A DNA stretch of 64,000 nucleotides. Origin: Myxococcales bacterium (GTDB lineage: Bacteria > Myxococcota_A > UBA9160 > UBA4427). The translations under genes were made by a program, and so were the position numbers. Shown here one piece after another: positions 53,088 through 61,942 of this stretch (its first letter is position 1; each line of letters starts with the position of its first letter). The notes below the pieces were generated by a model that saw nothing but the letters and a program-made list of their open reading frames with translations, was not told the origin of the DNA and made no database searches. The stretch covers positions 443,646 through 507,645 of the forward strand of contig DUCN01000098.1 in NCBI GenBank assembly GCA_012959805.1. The letters are read 5' to 3'.

Positions 53088-53465
53088 TTACCCGATGATT
53101 CGGCCCCCGCCGCCGGGCGGTCCCTGTCCGGGGACGACGATTCGATTCGCCTCTTGGCGCTGCATTTCCCTTGCCTCTTCCATCAAGCGCTCAACGGCGG
53201 CCTGCACGGCTTGCGGAAAGGCGTCCATTGCCTCGGCCAGCGTCGTCGCTTCGATCGGACAATTGATCGGAAGGGGGCCACGCGCGGACATCAAGGTCGT
53301 TTCGCCAACGAACATGACGGCGCGTGCGTCGTCGACGGATCCATCGGGCTGGATCGGCGTCAGCTGCCGGATCGAGGCCACTTTCAGATCCGTAAAGGTT
53401 TCTTCGCGGTAAAGGTTGTCGCGGTCGACGCTGATATCGCCGAGCGGGTTGGTCTCTTCGCTCAC
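53088..53465 (-). CDS. Conserved cytoplasmic protein beside PilZ gene
   Basis: This 125-residue soluble protein starts with GTG at 53465, with GAGGAG 8 nt upstream. It reads YREETFTDLKVASIRQLTPIQ, then DARAVMFVGETTLMSARGPLPINCPI and an amphipathic helix (LAEAMDAFPQAVQAAVERLMEEAREMQ), ending in a Gly/Pro tail. I recall similar proteins named only 'cytoplasmic protein' in deltaproteobacteria. It follows the PilZ gene by 83 nt on the same strand and is probably cotranscribed. Function unknown. Confidence 0.75.
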   Translation of the reverse strand: MSEETNPLGDISVDRDNLYREETFTDLKVASIRQLTPIQPDGSVDDARAVMFVGETTLMSARGPLPINCPIEATTLAEAMDAFPQAVQAAVERLMEEAREMQRQEANRIVVPGQGPPGGGGRIIG

Positions 53466-53548
53466 TGGGTTTTCTCCTCGGTTGACCCCATGTTCGCAGA
53501 TGGCGCGTTGGAATCAATCGAGATCGCGGTGTTCGCGACGGATTGCTG

Positions 53549-54853
53549 TCAATCCTCGTCGACGAGGATTTCCGACAAGACGGCGCCCATCCCGGAAACT
53601 TCGCCCGCGTCGAGGGATTCGACATCGGGCAGGCAGGCCACGAGCTTGTCGAGTTCGGCTGCGGTATCGGGGTCGAGGGAATCGAAACGCAGCGCAAAGC
53701 CGGCTTCGCCTTCGTCTCGAATGATCTCGGCATCGACAATGAAGGCCTCGGTTCGTCCGGGGCCGTGGAGTGACAGCCTGAAGCGATCTCCCAATTCGAG
53801 AGATTCGAGCCGCTCGATTCGCATCCCACCCGCCGAGAGATCCTGGCCGATCAAGACGACGGGGCCACATCGAGTCTGGGCATGAATCGGTGTTTCGAAT
53901 AGGGCACGCTGTTGCTTGCGGCGATCGATACCGGGGCTCGCATCGCTCGCCCGCGAACCCTCCGCTTGCGCAGATCGGGACCCAGCGGATTCGGCCATTT
54001 CAACAAGGACTTCGGACTGTGCGGCAACCGGCGGATCGGTTTCGTCGTCTAGGGTGAGATCCGGAAGCGAGGCCAGCTGACACGGCGGGATAGCAGGATT
54101 GGGCGAAGCGGTTGCGGCTGAAGCCGGCGAAGAGGCAGAGGTCGAGTCGAGGCAATGCATTCCCGATGCCCAACGATTGATGAGCATCGTCAGCTTGATT
54201 CGGCTGTCCTCGGGCAGGTCCGGATCGAAAACGACGGCTAGGGTGGAGAGCGGGGATCCGTGCAGCTGTGCGATGCGTCGGACTTCTCCCGAGAGATGGA
54301 GCGACTCGGATTGGTTCTCGTCCTCGCCGTTTGGGGGGATGCTGAACTCGATCGAGTCCCCCTCCTTGAAGCTGCGATCTGTCTGGAGTCGACAGCCTCG
54401 ATTTGATAGATCCATGAGAGTCGTGGTCGACTGATCGCCGAGTCTGACCCGCGAGTGCACGGCCACGCGGGGATCTTCACGTCGCTCGCTGCCATCGTAG
54501 AGCGCTCGCGCAATCAGGAGTCGCCAGACCTCGGGATCCGCGGGTTGGCGGACGAGCAGATTGAGTCCGGCCTGGCGGAGTCGCCGACGCATGGCCGGAG
54601 AATCTTCTTCCACCGCAATGATGCGTACCGGCCGACCCGGCGAGGCGTCCGTGGGGCTGCCTCGGCGCACCCGTTCGAGCCGTCGCGGCGTCACGATCAG
54701 GAGTTCCCGCGGAGGCGCGACCTCTGCTGGAATCGCTCCGCCCCGGAGCCTCAAGAAGTCGATGTTCTCGGACTCGAGGACGCGAACGACTTCATCGAGT
54801 TCGCCGTCGTCGATTAAGAGAACGTCCGGTTGAGCATCGGTCTGCTTCTTCAT
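53549..54853 (-). CDS. Tandem PilZ-domain protein with receiver-like N-terminus
   Basis: This is a 434-residue cytosolic protein. Residues 1-115 resemble a degenerate receiver domain (PDVLLIDDGELDEVVRVLE ... RIIAVEEDSPAMRRRLRQAGLNLLVRQP). The first PilZ domain (about 122-235) has RREDPRVAVHSRVR and LMDLSNRGCRLQT. A Ser/Ala/Pro linker follows, then a second PilZ domain (about 310-415) with DRRKQQRALFETPIHA and GQDLSAGGMRIER, closest to the RxxxR...D/NxSxxG c-di-GMP-binding consensus. It probably couples c-di-GMP to pili or surface structures next door. No phosphorylatable receiver is certain. Confidence 0.88.
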   Translation of the reverse strand: MKKQTDAQPDVLLIDDGELDEVVRVLESENIDFLRLRGGAIPAEVAPPRELLIVTPRRLERVRRGSPTDASPGRPVRIIAVEEDSPAMRRRLRQAGLNLLVRQPADPEVWRLLIARALYDGSERREDPRVAVHSRVRLGDQSTTTLMDLSNRGCRLQTDRSFKEGDSIEFSIPPNGEDENQSESLHLSGEVRRIAQLHGSPLSTLAVVFDPDLPEDSRIKLTMLINRWASGMHCLDSTSASSPASAATASPNPAIPPCQLASLPDLTLDDETDPPVAAQSEVLVEMAESAGSRSAQAEGSRASDASPGIDRRKQQRALFETPIHAQTRCGPVVLIGQDLSAGGMRIERLESLELGDRFRLSLHGPGRTEAFIVDAEIIRDEGEAGFALRFDSLDPDTAAELDKLVACLPDVESLDAGEVSGMGAVLSEILVDED

Positions 54854-55055
54854 TGCGGGTTCCGTTCAGTGGCAGTGGATTGGGATTGTCTTTCCGACAT
54901 GAGTCATCGTCGCTTGATTCGTCCGATCACAGGGTCCTCTAAAGGCAGTTCTAGATCGGCGCCGGGCGGCCTCGTGTTTTCCCTGTAGATTCACTCTGCC
55001 TGCTCATGCCCTGCTTGATCGGTGTCTCCGGGCTGCGGCTGCTAATGTTTTCAGC

Positions 55056-55628
55056 GTGTCGAGTGTTTCGAGATCTGAGCTCTGTTCTTCGCTTTTGGTG
55101 GCGATGCCGCAAATGGCAGATCCAAATTTCCGAGGCGCCGTCGTGCTGGTGGTTCATCACGACGAGACGTGGACTTTCGGATTGGTGCTGAATGGAGAGA
55201 CCGAGCTCTCGATTCGCGAACTCTGTGACAGCCTCGAGTTTTCCTGGAGTGGCGGAACCTCGGAAGAAGTGGCCTGGGGTGGACCCGTCGAATCGAATAC
55301 AGGTTGGCTGCTCTATCAGGAAGAACTGAATACGAACATAGAAGAGGATCACATCTCCAGACTCGACGGCGAGCTTTGTTTTTCGGGCTCGATGGACGTT
55401 CTTGAACGTCTCGCCGCGCGACCCCCTCATGATCTGCGGATTTTTCTGGGCTATGCGGGATGGGGCGGAGGCCAGCTCGAATCGGAACTGGCTCAAGGCG
55501 CCTGGGTGGTGGCTCCGTTGTCGCCTGACGTCGTGTTCGATGTTCCCGCCGACGAAATGTGGGATCACGTGCTGCGGGCAATGAAGATCGATCCAGCCAC
55601 ACTGATTTCGACCGCAGGTGTCCACTAA
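55056..55628 (+). CDS. YqgE/AlgH family protein
   Basis: This 190-residue protein matches the YqgE/AlgH family. Marks are LLVAMPQMADPNFRGAVVLVVHHDE near the start, the FGLVLNG strand, VAWGGPVESNTGWLLY (family GGPV motif), DLRIFLGYAGWGGGQLESELAQGAW and VFDVPADEMWDHVL. The family's biochemical role is not settled; AlgH was named for alginate control. GTG start at 55056 without a clear ribosome site. Overlaps the next gene by 11 nt. Confidence 0.92.
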   Translation: MSSVSRSELCSSLLVAMPQMADPNFRGAVVLVVHHDETWTFGLVLNGETELSIRELCDSLEFSWSGGTSEEVAWGGPVESNTGWLLYQEELNTNIEEDHISRLDGELCFSGSMDVLERLAARPPHDLRIFLGYAGWGGGQLESELAQGAWVVAPLSPDVVFDVPADEMWDHVLRAMKIDPATLISTAGVH

Positions 55629-56082
55629 CATGGGGGCCACAGCGTACATAAAGGCGACGGCGTCCATGAGATCGACAGCATCCACGAGGGCCACATCCTC
55701 ACCATTTGAATCGCGCTGCCTGCGCTGTGATGTTAGTTTCCCAATTGAAACCCGGAATTGTATGCATTGCGGTGGGCCGACGACGCGAGGTGCTGAATTG
55801 CCGGCCCTCGACGCGGTCGTCAGCTCAAGTTACGAACCGATCGGTGAGACGGACTCGCATTCCCCGGATCCCCGGTCGATGTCGCCCGCTCCAATATCGG
55901 CGGAGCCGAAAAGCGATTCACTCTTCCAACTTCCCGATTTCAGCTCAAAAGACCGCGAAGCATCGACTGCGGAGGAAGAGCCAACTTCGATCGGTCGGTC
56001 GTTGGTTCAGGGGCTCGGCGGGTTCGTATGGATCATCGTGCTGATTGGCTTCACGCTCGTGCGCAACTGTGGAGGGGAGTGA
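55618..56082 (+). CDS. Zinc-ribbon protein with C-terminal TM helix
   Basis: This is a 154-residue protein with GTG at 55618 overlapping the AlgH stop. A CxxC...CxxC zinc ribbon (CLRCDVSFPIETRNCMHCG, about 34-52) is followed by a long disordered acidic/Ser/Pro linker and a single C-terminal hydrophobic segment (LGGFVWIIVLIGFTLV). It looks like a tail-anchored adaptor. Function unknown; operon with AlgH and the short GST suggested by spacing. Confidence 0.65.
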   Translation: MSTNMGATAYIKATASMRSTASTRATSSPFESRCLRCDVSFPIETRNCMHCGGPTTRGAELPALDAVVSSSYEPIGETDSHSPDPRSMSPAPISAEPKSDSLFQLPDFSSKDREASTAEEEPTSIGRSLVQGLGGFVWIIVLIGFTLVRNCGGE

Positions 56083-56086
56083 CGGT

Positions 56087-56542
56087 ATGGCGGGCGAATC
56101 GACGGGCGCCGCGGCGGGAAGAGGTGACCGGAATCGGGCAATCCTGCACGGTGTGAGTCTTTCGCCCTTCGTTCGTAAGGTTCGAGCTGTGCTGCATCTG
56201 AAGTCGATCGACTACGATCTCGTGAACGTGATGCCTGGCGGGATGGATTCCGAGTTTCTCGAGAAGAGCCCTCTCTCGAAAATTCCGGTTTGGCAAGAAG
56301 GCGGTTGGACGCCGCCCGACTCGTCGGCGATTTGCGCCTATCTCGAACGAGTGAAACATGCGCCGGCCCTCTATCCGTCCGATCCACGAGAATTTGCGCA
56401 AGCGCTGTTCTGGGAGAAATACGCCGACACGCGACTCAACGAGTCCGGGGGCGGATTGGCCGCCTTCATCGAGACAATGGACGAAAATGAAGTGCTTCAC
56501 GCCTTGGTCGAAGAAGATCGCGCGGCGATGGCCAGTGTTTAG
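56087..56542 (+). CDS. Shortened glutathione S-transferase-like protein
   Basis: This 151-residue protein has the GST N-terminal thioredoxin-fold domain, with ILHGVSLSPFVRKVRAVLHLKSIDYDLVNV at the start and the glutathione-loop SKIPVWQEGGWTPPDSSAICAYLE. Only the first helix or two of the alpha domain remain (AQALFWEKYADTRLNESGGG) before the stop. Normal members have 200-230 residues, so it is about 60 short and may be inactive or a binding protein. GGAGGGGAG lies before the ATG at 56087. It precedes the glutathione-dependent formaldehyde dehydrogenase by 21 nt, so a linked operon is likely. Confidence 0.8.
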   Translation: MAGESTGAAAGRGDRNRAILHGVSLSPFVRKVRAVLHLKSIDYDLVNVMPGGMDSEFLEKSPLSKIPVWQEGGWTPPDSSAICAYLERVKHAPALYPSDPREFAQALFWEKYADTRLNESGGGLAAFIETMDENEVLHALVEEDRAAMASV

Positions 56543-56563
56543 GACTCCGTTGGAGGTCGAATC

Positions 56564-57676
56564 GTGAAAGTGGAAGCGGCGATCGCCGTCGAGGCCGGCA
56601 AGCCTCTCGAAATCGATGAGATAGAGCTCGAGGGCCCAAAGGTCGGGGAATGCCTCGTGCGCCTCGCGGCGACCGGTGTCTGCCATACGGATGCGTTCAC
56701 TCTTTCGGGTGATGATCCGGAGGGACTCTTTCCGGCGGTGCTCGGGCATGAAGGTGCGGGTGTGATCGAGGAGGTCGGGCCGGGTGTTCGGTCACTCGCG
56801 GTCGGTGACCATGTGATTCCCCTTTACACGCCCGAATGTCGCGAATGCAAGTTTTGCCTGTCTGGGAAGACCAATCTTTGTGGTGCGATTCGAGAGACCC
56901 AGGGAAAGGGCTTGATGCCGGACGGTACGAGTCGAATCACCTGGCGCGGTCAAAAGATTCATCACTACATGGGGACCTCGACGTTCGCGAAGGCCGCCGT
57001 CGTTCCCGAGATTGCGCTGGCCAAGGTGCGCAAGGACGCACCCCTGGACAAGGTTTGCTTGTTGGGTTGTGGGGTGACGACGGGAATCGGTGCTGTGCTC
57101 AATACGGCCAAGGTCGAACCGGGCTCGACGGTCGCGATCATCGGCCTGGGAGGAATTGGGTTGGCCGCGGTCCAGGGTGCGGTGATGGCGGGTGCCGATC
57201 GAATAATTTGTATCGATACGAATCCGACCAAGTTTGAACTCGCCATGCAATTTGGCGCGACCGAATGCGTCAACCCGAAGGATGTCGATGATATCGAGGC
57301 GCATATCATCGACGCGACGGACGGTGGTGTCGACTATTCGTTCGAGTGTATCGGCAATGTCGAGACGATGGGAAATGCTCTGCGCATGACGCACAAGGGC
57401 TGGGGCGAGTCGATCATCATCGGTGTTGCGGGCGCTGGTCAGGAAATTCATGCGCGACCTTTTCTACTCGTGACGGGTCGCGTCTGGCGCGGGACCGCGT
57501 TCGGAGGAGTCAAGGGTCGAACCCAACTGCCGGGATTGGTCGATCGTTACATGAACGGCCGTGTGAAGCTCGACGAAATGGTTTCGCGAACGATGCCGCT
57601 CGAAGACATCAACCACGCCTTCGAGCTGATGCACGAAGGTGAAGTCATCCGAAGCGTGATCCGGTATGACCTGTAA
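56564..57676 (+). CDS. frmA: S-(hydroxymethyl)glutathione dehydrogenase / class III alcohol dehydrogenase
   Basis: This 370-residue zinc enzyme oxidises the formaldehyde-glutathione adduct and reduces S-nitrosoglutathione. Catalytic zinc ligands are in [14 protein letters not shown] and [14 protein letters not shown]. The structural zinc site is [17 protein letters not shown]. Class III marks [27 protein letters not shown] and the NAD-binding [17 protein letters not shown] are present. GTG start at 56564 after GGAGG. It follows the GST-like gene, so glutathione chemistry is the shared theme. Confidence 0.95.
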   Translation: MKVEAAIAVEAGKPLEIDEIELEGPKVGECLVRLAATGVCHTDAFTLSGDDPEGLFPAVLGHEGAGVIEEVGPGVRSLAVGDHVIPLYTPECRECKFCLSGKTNLCGAIRETQGKGLMPDGTSRITWRGQKIHHYMGTSTFAKAAVVPEIALAKVRKDAPLDKVCLLGCGVTTGIGAVLNTAKVEPGSTVAIIGLGGIGLAAVQGAVMAGADRIICIDTNPTKFELAMQFGATECVNPKDVDDIEAHIIDATDGGVDYSFECIGNVETMGNALRMTHKGWGESIIIGVAGAGQEIHARPFLLVTGRVWRGTAFGGVKGRTQLPGLVDRYMNGRVKLDEMVSRTMPLEDINHAFELMHEGEVIRSVIRYDL

Positions 57677-57704
57677 GCAATCTCCGGTCGGCTACTTCGG
57701 CACA

Positions 57705-58448
57705 TCACACTGTTAGTCCGCTCCAGACGAGCCGAAGGGCCACCACCGTCAAGGTGAGTTTGTAGAGCTGCGTAAAGCGATCGTCGTCCAGGCCGCCGAG
57801 GAGTCGAGTCCCGAGCCAGGTGCCGGCGATGACACAAGCAGCCATCGCCACGATCAGACCCGTGTATTCCAAGAATGCGAAGCCGGCAAAGCCAAAGAGA
57901 ATCATCTTGGCGAGGTGGCCGGTCGTCTGGCAGGCGGCTTTCGTTCCGATGAGTTCGAAGCGGTTCAAGCCGATCCCGAGAAAGAAAGGCGCGATGAAGG
58001 GGCCCGTGGCGCCCACCAGGGGTCCGACTGCCCCCGCCGCTGCGCCAACGAGAGCGAAGCGTGGTCGAATCGGGATCCTTTCGGGATTGATGCCCAGGAG
58101 CAGCCAGCGTTTTTGCCAGGTGGCGACGAGAACGAAGGCGCCGATCGCCAGACGAAGGGCATCCTCGGGAGCGAACTGCACGAGCGGCAGCGTTAGAGCC
58201 CCGGCTGGTAGAAGAAGGATGATGTACGGGAAGAGCAGGTCGCGCCGCACGGAGCGTGCATGAATGACCACCCGGCTGGAGTTCGAGGTCAGCTGTACGA
58301 CGGCATGGACGGGGATGGCGATGGCGGGCTCTAGGAATAGAAGCATGACGGCGAGGAGCATGATGCCGCCGGCCATTCCCAGGACGGCAGACACGCCCGC
58401 GGTCAGGAGGCTGGCCGTGCACAGAATAACGAAGGGGGTTGGTTCCAT
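57705..58448 (-). CDS. TauE/SafE (TSUP) family membrane exporter
   Basis: This 247-residue protein has about seven to eight TM helices and the two-repeat TSUP pattern: GVSAVLGMAGGIMLLAVMLLF in the first repeat and GAVGPLVGATGPFIAPFFL in the second. Members move sulfite, sulfonates or other organic anions. Substrate unknown. ATG at 58448, divergent from the citrate-synthase-like gene across a 107-nt AT-rich gap. Confidence 0.88.
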   Translation of the reverse strand: MEPTPFVILCTASLLTAGVSAVLGMAGGIMLLAVMLLFLEPAIAIPVHAVVQLTSNSSRVVIHARSVRRDLLFPYIILLLPAGALTLPLVQFAPEDALRLAIGAFVLVATWQKRWLLLGINPERIPIRPRFALVGAAAGAVGPLVGATGPFIAPFFLGIGLNRFELIGTKAACQTTGHLAKMILFGFAGFAFLEYTGLIVAMAACVIAGTWLGTRLLGGLDDDRFTQLYKLTLTVVALRLVWSGLTV

Positions 58449-58496
58449 CTTGATTGGCCTCGAAGGATGGCAGCCAGCTTGACAATTCGCTCGACA

Positions 58497-58522
58497 TTGA
58501 TCAAGTTGATACTGTCAATCAA
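58497..58522. promoter_or_regulatory. Inverted repeats in the divergent TauE/citrate-synthase promoter gap
   Basis: The palindrome TTGATCAA (58497-58504) is followed by TTGAT-ACTGTCA-ATCAA (58506-58522), two copies of the TTGAT half-site arranged as dyads. The gap is markedly AT-rich against flanking genes. It is about 35-60 nt before the start of a protein that itself carries a DNA-binding domain, so autoregulation is possible. The half-site recalls FNR/CRP boxes but the spacing does not fit. Confidence 0.45.
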
Positions 58523-58555
58523 TATTGTATTTCTTGAAAATGGAAACTCAAGCTC

Positions 58556-59941
58556 ATGGCATCGATCAATGAAATTCTGGGATCGGCCGATCTGGCAGGT
58601 CCGACTGAGCCGGGTCGATCGAATCCGGACCGCGCCGGCGAGGTCCGGAGTTCCGAGGGCGAATCGACGTCGGGACGCGCAGAGCCAGACGAATTTCTGA
58701 GCGCGCGGGAGGCCGCGAGCCTGCTCGGGGTGAAGCTGCCGACGGTCTACGCCTATACGAGTCGGGGGCTGATTCAGAGTGTGCCCGGCGGTCGGGGGCG
58801 AGCACGGCGATATCGTCGCCGAGATCTCGAAAGGCTTTGTGCTCGCCGTGATGCGCGGGCCGGTCATGGGCCGGTTGCCGCTGCCGCTCTGCGCCAAGGC
58901 GAGCCGGTCATGGACAGCGCCATCACCTTGATTTCACTCGAGCGCGGGCCCGTTTATCGCGGTCGCGCGGCCATCGATCTCGCTCGTGAGGGGCGGAGTC
59001 TCGAATGGGTGGCCGAGGGAATCTGGTCGGGGGATTGGACTGAACGTCCAGAACCGACGGGATGGGAACCGCTGAGTCTGGGTTTCGATCTCCAGGCGCT
59101 CTTGCGCGTTCTGCCCCCTCGCGTTTCGCCACTCTCGGTGATGGGTGTTTCAATTCCTCTGCTCGCGGCCCGGGATCCTGGGCGTTTCAGCTGGCATTCC
59201 GACGCCGTTCTTCCACGCGCTCGCGGCCTGCTGCGTCGAATGGCAGCCGTTCTTGCCTGTGGTCGCAGTGATCAGGACGCCCCAGCGGCCGTGGTGGCTT
59301 CCTTGGCCGCGCCGACCCTGGCCGATGCCATCGGTGCGGCGTTTTCGCGAACGTTCCGCGAGGACGAACGCCTGGCCCTGAACCGAGCGCTCGTGCTCGC
59401 TGCCGACCACGAACTGAACGCTTCGACCTTCGCCGCTCGGGTGGTGGCGTCGACGGGTGCCGATGTGTATGGGTGCCTGTCTGCGGCGATTGCCGCGCTA
59501 TCGGGTCCGCGCCATGGCGGCGCCGCAGATCGAGTCGACGCCTTCCTACTCGAAGCCGGACCGGCGGATCGAGTCGAAGAGGTCGTGCATGATCGACAAA
59601 GGCGCGGCGAAGTGATCGAGGGATTCGCTCACCCAATCTATTCGCCCCATGCGGATCCGCGCGGAACCCTGCTCATCGAAATCGCGGGCAGCCTCCGGGG
59701 TGCGAGCCCCGAAGTCCAATCGGTCCTCGCGCTTGTCGATGCGATGGGCCGGGGAGGCTTCGGTGGGCCTTCGATCGATGTCGGTCTGGTCGCCGTCGCA
59801 CGTGCCCTCGCGCTTCCAGTCGGAAGTGCGACCGCACTCTTTGCCCTCGGTCGATCGGTCGGATGGGTCGCGCACTCCCTTGAACAGTACGAGGCGGGCT
59901 ATCTGGTTCGGCCCCGCGCGCGCTATCGCAAAACCCAATGA
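58556..59941 (+). CDS. Citrate synthase family protein with N-terminal helix-turn-helix
   Basis: This is a 461-residue protein. Residues about 45-95 form a MerR/excisionase-type HTH (FLSAREAASLLGVKLPTVYAYTSRGLIQ, then ARRYRRRDLERL). The citrate synthase fold follows. The His in LSGPRHGGAADRV, the His in GFAHPIYSPHADPRG (family GxxHxxY) and the Asp in GPSIDVGLVAVARAL keep the catalytic triad, while ADHELNASTFAARVVAST is the usual helix. DNA-binding plus enzyme implies a sensor of acetyl-CoA or oxaloacetate or an autoregulated enzyme. The N-terminal 44 residues are disordered. It overlaps the exosortase gene by 4 nt (ATGA) and so is cotranscribed. ATG at 58556. Confidence 0.88.
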   Translation: MASINEILGSADLAGPTEPGRSNPDRAGEVRSSEGESTSGRAEPDEFLSAREAASLLGVKLPTVYAYTSRGLIQSVPGGRGRARRYRRRDLERLCARRDARAGHGPVAAAALRQGEPVMDSAITLISLERGPVYRGRAAIDLAREGRSLEWVAEGIWSGDWTERPEPTGWEPLSLGFDLQALLRVLPPRVSPLSVMGVSIPLLAARDPGRFSWHSDAVLPRARGLLRRMAAVLACGRSDQDAPAAVVASLAAPTLADAIGAAFSRTFREDERLALNRALVLAADHELNASTFAARVVASTGADVYGCLSAAIAALSGPRHGGAADRVDAFLLEAGPADRVEEVVHDRQRRGEVIEGFAHPIYSPHADPRGTLLIEIAGSLRGASPEVQSVLALVDAMGRGGFGGPSIDVGLVAVARALALPVGSATALFALGRSVGWVAHSLEQYEAGYLVRPRARYRKTQ

Positions 59942-61617
59942 CGGCGGTGGCACCAGAACCTCCACCCACTTCGACAGCGTCGCTCCTGCAGTCCCCGCTC
60001 TTCTGGCTCGGGGCCTTGGCCCTGCTTGTTGGCGCAGTCGTCTATTACCCGCTCTTCTTTTCCGATGACATTGGGACCGTGGTCGCCCAGGGTGAGCAAT
60101 TCTTCTTCCGGGTGAACGACGGCGCGGGCGCGCCGGTGTTGGTGCTCTCGCTCTGGCTCTTCTACCGGCGCAGTCATCTTCGCGATGTTCTCTACGCAAA
60201 CGGCGCGCCGAAGCTTGCGGCACTGACTCTCACATTGACTGCCGCGCTCTTCGGATGGGGCGTCTTCACGACCGCCGCAGATTTACAGCTGGCCAGCGTG
60301 ATCGGACTCCTGGCCGGTGTGGCTCTCCTGTTTGGCGGCACATCGGCGATTCGAGCCTATTGGCTGCCGATTCTCTTTCTCGGCTTTGCGCTTCCGATCT
60401 CGCCGGTCTTGATCGCCGCGACGATCTTCCCGATTCAATTGGTCACCGCGGAGTTCTCCGGATTGATCTTGAACGGGGTGGGCGTCGATTCCCTGATTAA
60501 CGGAGACCAGATCCTGCGACCGGCGGGCCGCTTCATCGTGGTGGAGACATGCAGCGGGCTCCGCACGATCGTGACGCTCAGCATGTTGACTATCCTGCTC
60601 ATCGACCTCTTCGAGCGCCGGGGCTGGCATGCGGCGATCCTGATGGTCCTGGTCCCGATCGTTGCGTTTGCCGTCAATGTGCTCCGAGTCGTCACACTCG
60701 TTCTCAACCCGCATTCGGATATCCACTCGATCCACAATCTGCAGGGCATCCTCATGCTGCTTGTCGGATTGACTTTGATCTATTTCATCGATGGATGGCT
60801 CGCACGTGGACTGGGCAGCCGCGACCCCGAATCCGTAGACGCCGACTATGGGCCCCGAGAAGTCGAGGTGACTTCACGAACTTCGCGCGCTCTTTCGCTT
60901 GGCGGGATCGTCCTCGTGTTGTTCGCGATGCTGGCGATGGATCAGTTCATGCCGCGTTGGCCAGCCGAGGGAGGGCTGGAAGAAACACCGCAACAACTCA
61001 TGGCCCGAGTGTTTGGTGAGGATCCGATGGCCCCATACGCCGTCGACTACAATTTCATGGGCAGCGTTCAATATCTGGCGCACGCGCGACATGGGGTCGG
61101 AGTGGCCGGCAATCGCGTCGAGGTTCATCTCGGCGTGGCGAACGAACGGCTTCGCCAGCATTCGATCTTGAGCAAGCGCTTGGCCTGGCCGGCGACTGGG
61201 TTTGATCCGATCGAGGAAGAATTTGTCGAACTCGACTCAAATGGGCCCCCCATGCGTCGCATGCTCTTTCGGCGCGGGGCGACCTCGGTTCTCTCGTACT
61301 CGACGATTCTGCGCCGGGAAAGCCTCGGGAGCGAATGGTTTCGAAAAGCTGCGGCCCTGGATCGAAGTCCTATCGCGCGGCCTGGGCATTTGCTTGCCCT
61401 GCGGCTGTCGACGCGGCTGGGCCACGCGGGGTTGGCGGACGCCGAAGCGCGAATCGATCGCGTCTGGAAGCGTCTGGCGCCGGAACTCGAGGACTACGCC
61501 CGGCTGAGCCCGCGGGGGAGCCCGAATGATCCCGCGCTGGCATCCCCGGCGTCCCAGACCCTTTCCACTTTAGAGGAAAACTTCTTCCACTCTGTCGCCC
61601 GCATAGATAAAAAATAG
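59938..61617 (+). CDS. Exosortase with C-terminal EpsI-like domain
   Basis: This is a 559-residue inner-membrane transpeptidase-like enzyme that processes PEP-CTERM proteins at the cell surface. Residues 1-300 have about eight TM helices and the exosortase catalytic residues: Cys205 in FIVVETCSGLRTIVTLSML, Arg250 in AVNVLRVVTLVL and His266 in SIHNLQGILMLL. One more TM helix (about 325-345) leads to a periplasmic EpsI-like (DUF3485) part (about 360-559). Such fusion is known for several exosortase types. The gene is translationally coupled to the citrate-synthase-like gene. A PEP-CTERM substrate lies 0.8 kb downstream. Confidence 0.92.
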   Translation: MTAVAPEPPPTSTASLLQSPLFWLGALALLVGAVVYYPLFFSDDIGTVVAQGEQFFFRVNDGAGAPVLVLSLWLFYRRSHLRDVLYANGAPKLAALTLTLTAALFGWGVFTTAADLQLASVIGLLAGVALLFGGTSAIRAYWLPILFLGFALPISPVLIAATIFPIQLVTAEFSGLILNGVGVDSLINGDQILRPAGRFIVVETCSGLRTIVTLSMLTILLIDLFERRGWHAAILMVLVPIVAFAVNVLRVVTLVLNPHSDIHSIHNLQGILMLLVGLTLIYFIDGWLARGLGSRDPESVDADYGPREVEVTSRTSRALSLGGIVLVLFAMLAMDQFMPRWPAEGGLEETPQQLMARVFGEDPMAPYAVDYNFMGSVQYLAHARHGVGVAGNRVEVHLGVANERLRQHSILSKRLAWPATGFDPIEEEFVELDSNGPPMRRMLFRRGATSVLSYSTILRRESLGSEWFRKAAALDRSPIARPGHLLALRLSTRLGHAGLADAEARIDRVWKRLAPELEDYARLSPRGSPNDPALASPASQTLSTLEENFFHSVARIDKK

Positions 61618-61942
61618 AGCTAATTCCAATACTTACAATACCGATAGTGCGGCACAATCGTTGCATGGCTTGAAGAGCCCGTTCCGAAAGGGTCGGGCAC
61701 GGTTCCGGTTTTTCAATGAGTAATCCCTCCAGCCATGGCCGGATACTGGAAACAAACAAATCCTCACTATTGGCGAAATTTCCAACAATCCCCGAAGGGA
61801 TTATGATACTTTCAATTGCGTGAACAGGAAAAGACTCTTTTATTAGGCAACAACTGACACATCTCGTTGCCTGAACGCTACGTCCCAACCAGGCGAGTCT
61901 GTTCAATTTCCAAAGTTCGATACTCAAAGGAGAAAATTCCAC
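61618..61942 (+). other. Long leader region between exosortase and dockerin gene
   Basis: This 325-nt AT-rich non-coding stretch contains an RpoN-type promoter (see 61650) and, directly downstream, a hairpin with GAAA loop (about 61676-61697: GCCCG/CGGGC with inner pairs) followed 10 nt later by a T-run. It then continues for about 240 nt of unstructured-looking sequence to a GGAG ribosome site. A regulatory leader or attenuator is possible; I do not recognise a known riboswitch. Confidence 0.5.
61650..61665 (+). promoter_or_regulatory. Sigma-54 (RpoN) type promoter in the PEP-CTERM locus
   Basis: CGGCAC-AATCG-TTGCA departs from the RpoN consensus only at the first base. GG (61651-61652) and GC (61663-61664) are 10 nt apart, as RpoN requires. 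PEP-CTERM genes in other bacteria are often controlled by RpoN with the PrsK/PrsR two-component pair, which supports the call. It would transcribe the dockerin and PEP-CTERM genes. Confidence 0.75.

Noticed and set aside
57547-58497. 316-residue minus-strand frame
   Set aside because: Overlaps the TauE-type gene in another frame; repetitive Arg/Pro/His composition without motifs.
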